From assembly GCA_003695555.1 (NCBI GenBank), contig RFIU01000307.1, positions 1-6,686 of the forward strand: a DNA stretch of 6,686 nt, in the 5' to 3' direction. The notes below the pieces were generated by a model that was given only the letters and a program-made list of their open reading frames with translations, was not told where the DNA came from and made no database searches. Source of the DNA: Alphaproteobacteria bacterium (GTDB lineage: Bacteria; Pseudomonadota; Alphaproteobacteria; Sphingomonadales; Rhodothalassiaceae). A program made the translations under genes and the position numbers. Shown in pieces: positions 1 through 5,990 of the stretch (position 1 is its first letter; the number at the start of each line of letters is the position of its first letter).

Positions 1-996
1 ATTGAACAGATGGCTGGCGGCCCGTGGGTGATGATGGGCAATCAGATCCATGACCGCAAAGGCGGCATCATGGGCAATGTCGATCACCCCGATCCGGTCG
101 GAAAACTCGATCGCATCGAAAGCGCGAACATGACCTTCGAAGCGACAGACATTGGCCAGATGCAGGTCGCCGTGGCAGCGGCGCACCCGACCATGGCGGC
201 GGCGGGCGTCAAGTCTGGGCGCCGCCTGTTCGATGCGGGACATAACTCCTTCAGAGAATTTCGCAAGCTCGGACGCGGACCAGGGGGAATCCGGCAGAGA
301 CTCCAACGTCGCGACGACATCGGCGAAGCCGCGTGCCAATACTTCTGGCCCACCGAGGTCCCGGCGGATGGCCGAGCGCTGATGGTATCGTGCCAGTGCA
401 TCGGCAAGACCGCTGACATCCGCCGCCTGAAGCCCCCCGGCCGACGCCAGGCGATCGAAGCGGTCCTGGTCGGCAAAGCGGCGCATTACCACCAGCCACT
501 CACACACCTGATTGTCCCCGGCCCATTCGCCGAGCAGGGCGTCGAGAGCTTCCGGGTCGCTCAGAAGGGCTTCGAGATCCTGCCCGCCGGCAATGGTCTG
601 CGGCATCAACAACGGACCGAGAGTAAAGGGCACGGCTCCGCGTTCCGTGCCGCAGCGGCTCTCCCTCACGAGCGGCATCAGACCGAGATAGAGTTCCGGC
701 GCGAAAAGACGGTTGATCAGCAGTTCGCGCAGCGCCATTCGGCGCCGCGCCTCCAGCGTTGAATAGTCCAGGAAGGGCAGCCGGACCGCCTTCTTCAGCT
801 TGAAGGCACGCGCACCGGCCAGAAAGACATGCGAGATATGCGTCTCGATATGGACGAAGGGCCCTTCCCCTTGACCGCCGCCCCTCAGAAGCTGGGCAAC
901 GAGGACCGGATCGATTCTCCGATCGGACGACGGCGAACCATCTGTATCCGCCTGCAGGGCGCGATCGGGAGAGTCGTCTGAAATCCCCATGACCAT
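1..996 (-). CDS. Bifunctional aminoglycoside-phosphotransferase-like / ATP-binding protein (N-terminal 332 residues, 3' end outside window)
   Basis: The reading frame is open from the left edge to an ATG at 996, with no stop codon in that frame. It encodes an APH-fold kinase-like domain. Visible motifs are an N-terminal block with AFKLKKAVRLPFLDYSTLEA, then LLINRLFAPELYLGLMPLVR, the catalytic-loop motif HGDLHLANV (H275, D277, N282 counting from 996), and the metal-site-like block FDAIEFSD (D294). These match the COG2187 family, in which this domain is usually followed by a P-loop kinase domain (COG0645) in a protein of about 500 residues; that second half would lie beyond the left edge. The protein is soluble, with no signal peptide or membrane segment. 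The substrate of the family is not established, and the name should not be read as antibiotic resistance. ATG 996 and ATG 990 are both possible starts; a purine-rich stretch (GGAACGGA) precedes 996. The gene is divergent from the PAS_5 gene. Family is confident; function is not. Confidence 0.87.
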   Translation of the reverse strand, partial: MVMGISDDSPDRALQADTDGSPSSDRRIDPVLVAQLLRGGGQGEGPFVHIETHISHVFLAGARAFKLKKAVRLPFLDYSTLEARRRMALRELLINRLFAPELYLGLMPLVRESRCGTERGAVPFTLGPLLMPQTIAGGQDLEALLSDPEALDALLGEWAGDNQVCEWLVVMRRFADQDRFDRLASAGGLQAADVSGLADALARYHQRSAIRRDLGGPEVLARGFADVVATLESLPDSPWSASELAKFSEGVMSRIEQAAPRLDARRRHGRVRRCHGDLHLANVCRFEGHVRAFDAIEFSDRIGVIDIAHDAAFAVMDLIAHHHPRAASHLFN

Positions 997-1139
997 GCTA
1001 TTCCGTTCCGAGATCTCCAGACTGCCCTCCTGGCCCGTTCTCGGGTTACGGTGCAGTCAGCATGACACGAGAACGGCAAGAAGGAAGTCGGAAGTCAAGG
1101 TGAAAACACGCAGGGAAAACCGTTATGATTGTTATATGG

Positions 1140-1158
1140 ACAGGTGAGGCCTGTTTTT
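1140..1158 (+). terminator. Terminator-like hairpin with T-run upstream of the PAS_5 gene
   Basis: ACAGG (1140-1144) pairs with CCTGT (1150-1154) around a TGAGG loop and runs directly into a T tract ending at 1158. Two further G-U pairs could extend the stem. Read on the plus strand this has the form of a short rho-independent terminator. No plus-strand gene ends just upstream, so it may be an attenuator in a leader, the end of a small transcript, or chance. Five base pairs is a weak stem. Confidence 0.35.
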
Positions 1159-1179
1159 CTGTCTCAGCATGATCATGAA

Positions 1180-1195
1180 ATCAGAATATCAGAAT
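1180..1195. repeat. Tandem 8-bp direct repeat (ATCAGAAT x2)
   Basis: Two perfect adjacent copies of ATCAGAAT, followed at once by CTGA, which makes TCAGA-A-TCTGA (1189-1199) a near-palindrome. It lies about 110 bp upstream of the preferred PAS_5 start. It could be a pair of helically aligned regulator half-sites, or a random microduplication. Confidence 0.5.
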
Positions 1196-1205
1196 CTGAA
1201 GAACG

Positions 1206-1221
1206 ATCACGAAAATGTGAT
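1206..1221. repeat. Inverted repeat ATCAC-N6-GTGAT upstream of the PAS_5 gene
   Basis: The two 5-bp arms, 1206-1210 and 1217-1221, are perfect complements around GAAAAT. The spacing is operator-like, but the half-sites are in the opposite order to the CRP consensus (TGTGA-N6-TCACA), so I do not call it a CRP/FNR site. It lies about 80 bp upstream of the preferred PAS_5 start. Confidence 0.35.
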
Positions 1222-1301
1222 TGGCCATTCTTGATCGAATCTGCCACGAATTAATGAAGCACCGGAAAAGTGTTCCGATGCTTGATGGAAAGAGTGGGGC
1301 A

Positions 1302-1775
1302 ATGAAGCTCTTCCACACAGGTCCCGGCACGATCGACTTCGACACTGCCGATCTGCCGAGCGAACGGATGCGCTTTCTTTTCGAATTGTGGAAGCGCAAG
1401 CGGGAGCGCCGGCGTCTGCCGACCCGCGGGGACTTCGACCTTCGGGAATTGAAGCCGGTTCTCGGTTATCTGTCGATCAGCGAGAAGGTCGAGGGCGATA
1501 ATGGCGAATGCGTATTCCGGCTTCGTCTCTATGGTACCTGTCTTGTCGAAATGACCGGCAGCGATCCGACCGGCAAGATCATCGACGAAGTCGATGGAGC
1601 CGAGGGGATCGTCGCTCGCTTTCGCTGGATCGTCGATACCGGTCGGCCGCTCTTCAGACGGTCTGTTCCGGTCCCTTGGGCAGCGCATGATTTTCGACAC
1701 TATGACGTTCTGGCCCTGCCTCTCGGGAAGGCAAACAGGGTCGAGCAGATCCTCTGTCTGCTGGAATTCAGCTGA
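1302..1775 (+). CDS. Small stand-alone PAS_5-type PAS domain protein
   Basis: The 157-residue product is essentially one PAS_5 (PF07310-like) domain with no attached output domain. Recognisable blocks are the charged helix ending in RRLPTRGDFDL (residues 37-47), the KPVLGYLSI strand (51-59), FRLRLYGTCLVEMTGSDPTG (72-91), RFRWIVDTGRPLFRRS (106-121), and the closing strand with YDVLALPL (134-141). PAS_5 proteins are common, often multicopy, in Alphaproteobacteria, and their ligands and partners are mostly unknown. The frame is open upstream to a TTG at 1221, with ATGs at 1254, 1278 and 1302. I prefer 1302 because GGAAAG sits 9 nt before it and the domain starts soon after; 1278 (181 - 16 = 165 residues) is the main alternative. 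The product is soluble with no signal peptide. The gene converges with the sensor kinase, 45 bp between stops. A shared pathway is possible but not shown. Confidence 0.82.
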   Translation: MKLFHTGPGTIDFDTADLPSERMRFLFELWKRKRERRRLPTRGDFDLRELKPVLGYLSISEKVEGDNGECVFRLRLYGTCLVEMTGSDPTGKIIDEVDGAEGIVARFRWIVDTGRPLFRRSVPVPWAAHDFRHYDVLALPLGKANRVEQILCLLEFS

Positions 1776-1794
1776 AGGATCGGCTCTCGCCATT

Positions 1795-1814
1795 CTTCGA
1801 CCTGCAAGTCGAAG
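1795..1814. terminator. Dyad in the convergent PAS_5 / kinase gap, possible bidirectional terminator
   Basis: CTTCGAC (1795-1801) and GTCGAAG (1808-1814) form a perfect 7-bp stem with a 6-nt loop, centred in the 45-bp gap between two convergent stop codons. Placement fits a shared bidirectional terminator. Neither side has a clear T tract, so termination efficiency is doubtful. Confidence 0.42.
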
Positions 1815-1820
1815 GGGTCG

Positions 1821-3395
1821 TCACCGCAGGACATCCGGCAGGATGACGTCCGCCCTTGTCCCCCTGCCCTTTTCGCTTTCCAGTTTGAGGGTGCCTCCGT
1901 GCGCTTGGACGAACGCCTGGACGAGCGGGAGCCCAAGTCCTGTCCCTTCATGTCGTCGGGTAAAGACACTGTCCACTTGGCCGAAAGGTACCATCGCCTT
2001 TCTGATTTCGCCCGGGCTCATGCCGATGCCGGTATCGGCCACACACAGCAGGCATGAACCATCGGGCGTTCGCCGGGCGCGGATCGTTACCTTGCCGCCT
2101 TCGGGTGTGAACTTGATCGCGTTTGACAGCAGATTGAGCAGAATCTGCTTTACCAGTCGGCGATCGGCAGCGACTTCGAGATCCATCGGTTCGACCGCCA
2201 CCGAGAGTGAAATTCCAGCCCTTCGCGCTCGTTCACGCACCAGCCGGACACACTGATCGACGACCTCCCCGACTTCCATCTTTTCGGGGTGAATTTCCAG
2301 TCGCCCTGCCTCGACTTTGGAAAGATCCAGGATGTCATTGATGATCTCCAGGAGGTGACTTCCGGAACGATGGATATCGGCGGCGTACTCCTTGTATCGT
2401 GGATCTCCGATCGGCCCGAGCGTCTCGGCCCGGATGATTTCAGAAAAGCCGAGAATCGCATTGAGAGGGGTGCGCAGCTCATGGCTCATATTGGCAAGGA
2501 ATTCGCTCTTCGATCGATTGGCCAGCTCCGCTGCATCGCGGCTGGTACGCAGTTCGGCCTCGCGGCGCTTTTCCTCACTGATGTCGCGAGCGATGATGAG
2601 AACGACGTCCGCTCCGTCAACAACGAGCTTTTCCGCCGAAAAGCGGATCGGGAACAGTCTTCCGTCGCTGCATCGCGCCACCGCTTCACGATCCCGGATC
2701 GAGCGCTGTTGTCGCATCGCGGCGCGCAGCTTCAAGGGCATGGAGGTATCGTCCCAGAAACGCAGGTCGAAAACCGTCTGTCCCAGGACATGCCGTCGAT
2801 CGAGACCGATGGCCTCGGCGAAGTGCGGATTGACGTCCAGAAATACGCCGGAATCCAGATAGAACAGCGCAAGCATGTCCGGGCTTGCCGTGAAGACCCG
2901 CTCGAACAGGGTCTGCGAGCGGGCGCGCGCAGCTTCCGCCTGTTTCTGGGGGGTGATATCGAAGATCGTCGCGAGAACCGCGAGATCGCCCTGCCAGCGT
3001 ATCGCGGTCGCACGGCAGTCCACCCAGCGTTCTCCGCCATCAAGTCGCAGGAGACGGAACTGGTAGTCCCGCGGCACATCGGCATTGTTGCCTTCGAGTC
3101 GCGCCGCGACATGGCCGGCAATGCGCGCCCGATCGCCTTCGTGGATCCATTCAAGGATCGAACGCCCGACGACCTCCTGAACGTCTCGCGCACCGACAAG
3201 GCGGGCGACGGCGCGGTTGACGAAGAGCGGCGGCCCGCCCTTGTGGATGATGATCCCCTGAACCGCACTGTCGACGATTTCCGCAAGGGATTCGTGCGGC
3301 AGCTCGTTTGCAGCAGGAATCGCCGGCACGGCCTCATCTCCCCCCGGCCGGACCAAGGATTTCTTCTGATTCAATGAATTCGAAGCCCCTGACAT
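1821..3395 (-). CDS. Soluble PAS-PAS sensor histidine kinase, PleC/DivJ/PdhS-like core, orphan in this window
   Basis: This 524-residue protein has PAS 1 at about residues 35-150 (ending IFDITPQKQAE), PAS 2 at about 160-275 (ending IIARDISEEKRREAE), a short linking helix, a HisKA dimerisation domain at about 296-365, and an HATPase_c domain at about 412-521. The phospho-accepting histidine is H305 in SHELRTPLNA. The ATP site shows the N-box (NLLSNAIKF, N425), G1 (DTGIGM, 454-459) and G2 (EGTGLGLPL, 483-491), so the kinase looks fully active. There is no signal peptide, transmembrane segment or receiver domain, so it should sense a cytosolic cue through its PAS domains and pass phosphate to a separate regulator. 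The LGPIGDPRYKEYAADI block after the H-box resembles DivJ/PleC/PdhS kinases that act on DivK-type regulators; that link is inference. The ATG at 3395 follows AGAGGAAG at close spacing, and no other Met occurs before PAS 2. Confidence 0.93.
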   Translation of the reverse strand: MSGASNSLNQKKSLVRPGGDEAVPAIPAANELPHESLAEIVDSAVQGIIIHKGGPPLFVNRAVARLVGARDVQEVVGRSILEWIHEGDRARIAGHVAARLEGNNADVPRDYQFRLLRLDGGERWVDCRATAIRWQGDLAVLATIFDITPQKQAEAARARSQTLFERVFTASPDMLALFYLDSGVFLDVNPHFAEAIGLDRRHVLGQTVFDLRFWDDTSMPLKLRAAMRQQRSIRDREAVARCSDGRLFPIRFSAEKLVVDGADVVLIIARDISEEKRREAELRTSRDAAELANRSKSEFLANMSHELRTPLNAILGFSEIIRAETLGPIGDPRYKEYAADIHRSGSHLLEIINDILDLSKVEAGRLEIHPEKMEVGEVVDQCVRLVRERARRAGISLSVAVEPMDLEVAADRRLVKQILLNLLSNAIKFTPEGGKVTIRARRTPDGSCLLCVADTGIGMSPGEIRKAMVPFGQVDSVFTRRHEGTGLGLPLVQAFVQAHGGTLKLESEKGRGTRADVILPDVLR

Positions 3396-3405
3396 ACTTC
3401 CTCTA

Positions 3406-3420
3406 TGCCGTCAGACGGCA
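3406..3420. promoter_or_regulatory. 15-bp palindrome at the kinase translation start, candidate operator or leader hairpin
   Basis: TGCCGTC (3406-3412), a central A, and GACGGCA (3414-3420) form a perfect dyad with 7-bp arms. In the kinase transcript it lies immediately upstream of the Shine-Dalgarno sequence, 10 nt before the ATG. As DNA it could bind a dimeric regulator; as RNA it could form TGCCG/CGGCA with a 5-nt loop and affect ribosome access. No known regulator motif is recognised. Confidence 0.4.
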
Positions 3421-3473
3421 CTGACCTTGCAGCCCCCCTTGCGTGTCCTCCCGTAATCTCAGCTCTTTCTCAT

Positions 3474-3506
3474 CCTTAGAGAATCAATCTTAACATCCTG
3501 CTAAGG
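3474..3506. repeat. Spaced inverted repeat CCTTAG / CTAAGG
   Basis: Two perfect 6-bp arms, 3474-3479 and 3501-3506, lie about 27 bp centre to centre in the divergent kinase/MBL intergenic region. The spacing suits protein binding better than an RNA hairpin. This could easily be chance. Confidence 0.25.
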
Positions 3507-3713
3507 CTGATGATACCGTTTCTCGGAGTATCACTCGCAAAATATGAATGTTTCGTAATTTTTTCACTTATAAGCCGAACGGTGGCGCGACGGAAACAAG
3601 AAGATGGCGATACCGATCCCTTCAATGCCTGATTCCGTTCGCCCGCTCTTCGACCAGCTTGCGAGAGGGACGAGGCTGGGACATACCGATGCGGCAGGCT
3701 TGCGGATCCGTGA

Positions 3714-3729
3714 GGAAGGCTTTCGAATG
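3714..3729 (+). promoter_or_regulatory. Strong ribosome binding site that decides the MBL start
   Basis: GAGGAAGG followed by CTTTCGA and ATG gives a near-ideal site with a 7-nt spacer. This argues for initiation at 3727 rather than at the upstream in-frame ATG 3604, which is preceded only by GGAAACAAGAAG. Confidence 0.6.
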
Positions 3730-4737
3730 ACCGGAAAGGGAAAAGAACAAAGCAGGCCGCAGCCCGGTTCGGCAGAAGCCGTTACCCGCCGGGTGCGGCG
3801 GGTTCTTGCCGACAATCCGGGTCCATTCACCCATCACGGAACCGCCACGTTCCTGGTCGGAGCCGGCCGCGATCTGGCGGTAATCGATCCCGGACCTCAG
3901 CATGAAGCACATCTCGATGCGCTGATCGCAGCCATCGGCGGTCGGCACGTTTCGTACATTCTGGTCACTCACACGCACCGGGATCACTCACCACTTGCCC
4001 GAGCGCTCGCCGAACGCACCGGCGCACCAATCCTGGCCTTCGGCCCCCATGGAGCCGGCGCCCGTCGCTTGGCGCCGAAGATCGCCGATCTGATGCCGGA
4101 AGGCGAATTCGAAGCCGGTGCGGACTGGAACTTTCGTCCCGATGTGATGATCGGTGACGATGCTCGCATCGTCGGTGACGGCTGGATGATCCGCGCGATT
4201 CACACGCCGGGGCATGCCGCGAACCATCTGTGCTTCTCGCTGGAAGAAGAAGGCATCCTTTTCACCGGTGACCACGTCATGGGCTGGTCAACGAGCGTCA
4301 TCGCTCCCCCCGACGGCGACATGGCGGCCTATATGTGCTCGCTCGAACGCCTGCTCGGTCGCGATCAGGATCGCCTCTATCTGCCGACTCATGGTCCCGT
4401 GATCCGTGAGCCGCATGCGCATGTGCGCCAATTGCTGCATCATAGACGTCTTCGCGAAGCGGCGATCCGGCGCCTGCTTGCCGAGATGCAGGAGGCGAGC
4501 ATCGCCGATCTGGTCTTGCGCATCTATCCCGAGCTCGATCCGCGCCTCTATCCGGCGGCCGCCGCCTCGACGCTCGCCCATCTGATCGCGCTGATCGAAG
4601 AAGGCAAGGTCATGCCGGTTTCACCTTCCGATGACGGCAGCCTCGACAAACCGGATACGGACGCAACCTTGCATTTTCCGGCTTGGGCATTCCGCCGCTT
4701 TCTAACCGCCCGTATGCTTCCCGAGACCAGAGCATGA
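3727..4737 (+). CDS. MBL-fold metallo-hydrolase, LACTB2-like, with C-terminal winged-helix region
   Basis: The 336-residue product starts with RRVRRVLADNPGPFT (21-35), a typical opening for this family, then VIDPGP (52-57). The metal-binding set is complete: THTHRDHS (H82, H84, D86, H87), H163 in TPGHAANH, bridging D182 in FTGDHVMG, and H222 in LPTHGP. A two-metal hydrolase is therefore expected. From about residue 235 (HHRRLREAAIRRLL) a helical segment matches the winged-helix tail (BLACT_WH) of LACTB2-like proteins; about 40 extra residues follow. Human LACTB2 is an endoribonuclease; the bacterial substrates are not settled. The protein is cytosolic. The start at 3727 is preferred because GAGGAAGG lies 7 nt before it. 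An in-frame ATG at 3604 would add 41 residues but has only a weak site. The gap to nadA is 178 bp and holds a possible terminator, so the two are probably separate transcripts. Confidence 0.9.
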   Translation: MTGKGKEQSRPQPGSAEAVTRRVRRVLADNPGPFTHHGTATFLVGAGRDLAVIDPGPQHEAHLDALIAAIGGRHVSYILVTHTHRDHSPLARALAERTGAPILAFGPHGAGARRLAPKIADLMPEGEFEAGADWNFRPDVMIGDDARIVGDGWMIRAIHTPGHAANHLCFSLEEEGILFTGDHVMGWSTSVIAPPDGDMAAYMCSLERLLGRDQDRLYLPTHGPVIREPHAHVRQLLHHRRLREAAIRRLLAEMQEASIADLVLRIYPELDPRLYPAAAASTLAHLIALIEEGKVMPVSPSDDGSLDKPDTDATLHFPAWAFRRFLTARMLPETRA

Positions 4738-4749
4738 CGACAGGCGAAT

Positions 4750-4777
4750 GCGAGCCGACAGGAAGCCCTCGCTTTTT
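4750..4777 (+). terminator. Possible rho-independent terminator behind the MBL gene
   Basis: GCGAG (4750-4754) pairs with CTCGC (4768-4772), followed at once by five T residues (4773-4777). It begins 12 nt after the MBL stop codon. The stem is only 5 bp with a 13-nt loop, and an alternative pairing GGAA/TTCC plus CCC/GGG (4761-4789) competes, so the call is tentative. Its position fits termination before nadA. Confidence 0.4.
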
Positions 4778-4814
4778 CGGGGTTGTTCCCTATATCAAGG
4801 GATGAGAAGGAAGA

Positions 4815-4843
4815 GGACTCTCGCCCAAAGTGGAAGAGAGTCC
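4815..4843 (+). promoter_or_regulatory. Hairpin / inverted repeat in the nadA leader
   Basis: GGACTCTC (4815-4822) and GAGAGTCC (4836-4843) are perfect 8-bp arms. Inside, CCA (4825-4827) can pair with TGG (4831-4833) across a symmetric 2x2 internal loop, giving an 11-pair stem-loop. It lies 72 nt upstream of the nadA start. A smaller dyad, TCCCT-N6-AGGGA (4787-4802), precedes it. NAD synthesis genes in some Alphaproteobacteria are controlled by the repressor NadQ, so an operator is conceivable, but I do not recall its motif well enough to match it. There is no T tract after the stem, so it is not a terminator. Confidence 0.45.
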
Positions 4844-4897
4844 GAAGTCAGATGCCGGCGAAGAACATATCCGCCCACAAAGTTCAGGGCGGCCGGC

Positions 4898-4907
4898 AAG
4901 GAGGTGA
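4898..4907 (+). promoter_or_regulatory. Near-perfect Shine-Dalgarno of nadA
   Basis: AAGGAGGTGA is complementary to the 3' end of 16S rRNA over ten bases, with 8 nt to the ATG at 4916. It fixes the nadA start and suggests efficient translation. Confidence 0.8.
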
Positions 4908-4915
4908 AGACGACC

Positions 4916-5977
4916 ATGACCATGGCCTTCGACCCGAAGCTGTTCGAACCCTCGCCCGAGCCGGAAATTCCGCCCGGCATCGATGTCGAGGCGGAAATCG
5001 AACGGCTTCGCCGCACGCGCAATGCCGTGATCCTGGCGCACTATTATCAGGCGCCGGAAATTCAGGACATTGCCGATTTCGTCGGGGACAGTCTGGATCT
5101 TTCTCGCAAGGCCGCGGCGACGGATGCCGAGGTCATCGCCTTCTGTGGCGTGCGCTTCATGGCGGAGGTCGCGAAGATCCTCTCGCCCGACAAGACGGTC
5201 GTGCTGCCCGACGCGCGCGCCGGCTGTTCGCTGGAAGCAAGCTGTCCGCCCGACGAGTTCGCCCGCTTCCGCCGTGCACACCCCGATCATCTGGCCATCA
5301 CCTACATCAACTGCTCGGCCGCGGTGAAGGCGGAAAGCGACATCATCGTGACCTCGTCGAACGCCGAACATATCATCCGGCAGATACCCGCTGACCAGCC
5401 GATTCTGTTCGCACCGGACCGCCATCTCGGCGCCTATCTCGCCCGCCGAACGGGGCGCGAGATGCTGCTCTGGCCGGGTGTGTGCATCGTTCATGAGCGT
5501 TTCTCGGAACGTGAAATCGTCAAGCTGAAGGCGAAATATCCGGATGCGCCGGTCGCCGCCCATCCGGAATGCCCGGAATCGATCCTCACCCTTGCCGATC
5601 ATGTCGGCTCGACGAGCTCGATCCTGCGCTTTGCCGCCGAAACTCCTGCGAAGACCATCATCGTTGCCACCGAACCGCATATCATCCATCAGATGAGGAA
5701 AGTGCGACCCGACAAGACCTTCATTGGCGCCCCCGGCGCGGACGGCAACTGCAATTGCAACATGTGTCCCTTCATGGCGATGAACAGCATGGAAAAGCTC
5801 TATGTGGCGCTGCGCGATCTGAAGCCGCGCATCGAGGTGCCGGAAGACGTTCGCGTGCGAGCCGTGCAGCCGCTCGAACGCATGCTGGAGATGAGCCCGA
5901 AGGGGGCTCCCGCGACTGATCTTTCGATGATCGGCGAACATCGCGAGACGGTTTCCGCCGACTCGCCCGTCGGCTGA
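4916..5977 (+). CDS. nadA: Quinolinate synthase NadA
   Basis: NadA condenses iminoaspartate with dihydroxyacetone phosphate to form quinolinate in de novo NAD synthesis, using a [4Fe-4S] cluster held by three cysteines. All three are present: C104 in DARAGCSLEASCP, C190 in PGVCIVHE, and C284 in CNCNMCPFMAMN. Other family blocks are ILAHYYQAPEIQDIADFVGD (39-58), GDSLDLSRKA (57-66), YINCSAAVKAESD (130-142), FAPDRHLG (165-172), HPECPES (216-222) and GSTSSI (231-236). The length of 353 residues is normal. The start at 4916 follows AAGGAGGTGA (4898-4907), an unusually complete match to the anti-Shine-Dalgarno; MAFD at 4922 is a second choice. The frame stays open upstream to 4748, but that sequence is not NadA-like. 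The enzyme is cytosolic and depends on partners NadB and NadC, neither of which is in view. A small membrane protein gene follows 13 bp downstream. Confidence 0.98.
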   Translation: MTMAFDPKLFEPSPEPEIPPGIDVEAEIERLRRTRNAVILAHYYQAPEIQDIADFVGDSLDLSRKAAATDAEVIAFCGVRFMAEVAKILSPDKTVVLPDARAGCSLEASCPPDEFARFRRAHPDHLAITYINCSAAVKAESDIIVTSSNAEHIIRQIPADQPILFAPDRHLGAYLARRTGREMLLWPGVCIVHERFSEREIVKLKAKYPDAPVAAHPECPESILTLADHVGSTSSILRFAAETPAKTIIVATEPHIIHQMRKVRPDKTFIGAPGADGNCNCNMCPFMAMNSMEKLYVALRDLKPRIEVPEDVRVRAVQPLERMLEMSPKGAPATDLSMIGEHRETVSADSPVG

Positions 5978-5990
5978 TCGGCGGCGTTCG

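Larger units (their letters stand above)
997..1301. other. Intergenic region between divergent genes, AT-richer, with several small dyads
   Basis: I see no convincing gene here. The stretch from about 1100 to 1260 is visibly AT-richer than the flanking genes. It contains a terminator-like hairpin (1140-1158), a tandem duplication of ATCAGAAT (1180-1195) and an inverted repeat ATCAC-N6-GTGAT (1206-1221). A TATGAT hexamer at 1124-1129, 18 bp after GTGAAA (1100-1105), could be a weak sigma-70-type promoter for the PAS_5 gene, but alphaproteobacterial promoters are too variable to call it. The promoters of both divergent genes should lie here. Confidence 0.5.
3396..3726. other. Intergenic region between the divergent kinase and MBL genes
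   Basis: This gap should hold the promoters of both divergent genes. It contains a 15-bp palindrome beside the kinase start (3406-3420), a wide inverted repeat CCTTAG/CTAAGG (3474-3479 and 3501-3506), and an AT-rich block with TTATAA at 3568-3573 but no good -35. Positions 3604-3726 are open in the MBL frame and could encode 41 extra N-terminal residues, but their codon third positions are less GC-rich than in the body of the gene and a strong ribosome binding site follows. No RNA gene or additional protein gene is convincing. Confidence 0.5.

Noticed and set aside
10..762. 250-codon plus-strand open frame at the left edge
   Set aside because: It is the exact codon-register complement of the APH-like gene, which has conserved family motifs; the plus-strand product matches nothing I recognise.
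1206..1221. CRP/FNR binding site
   Set aside because: The half-sites ATCAC and GTGAT are in the reverse order to the CRP consensus and do not match TTGAT-N4-ATCAA.
1251..1793. 180-codon minus-strand frame opposite the PAS_5 gene
   Set aside because: The plus strand has the PAS_5 blocks and a ribosome binding site; the antisense product lacks recognisable features.
2289..3377. 362-codon plus-strand open frame opposite the histidine kinase
   Set aside because: The minus-strand frame carries complete PAS, HisKA and HATPase motifs; the opposite frame has none and is a GC-driven shadow.
3545..3573. Promoter with TTATAA at 3568 for the MBL gene
   Set aside because: The hexamer 17 bp upstream (TGAATG) does not resemble a -35 box, and AT-rich hexamers are common in this gap.
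4748..4915. Upstream extension of nadA to an ATG at 4748
   Set aside because: The 56 extra residues are not NadA-like, cover the leader hairpins, and a near-perfect ribosome binding site points to 4916.
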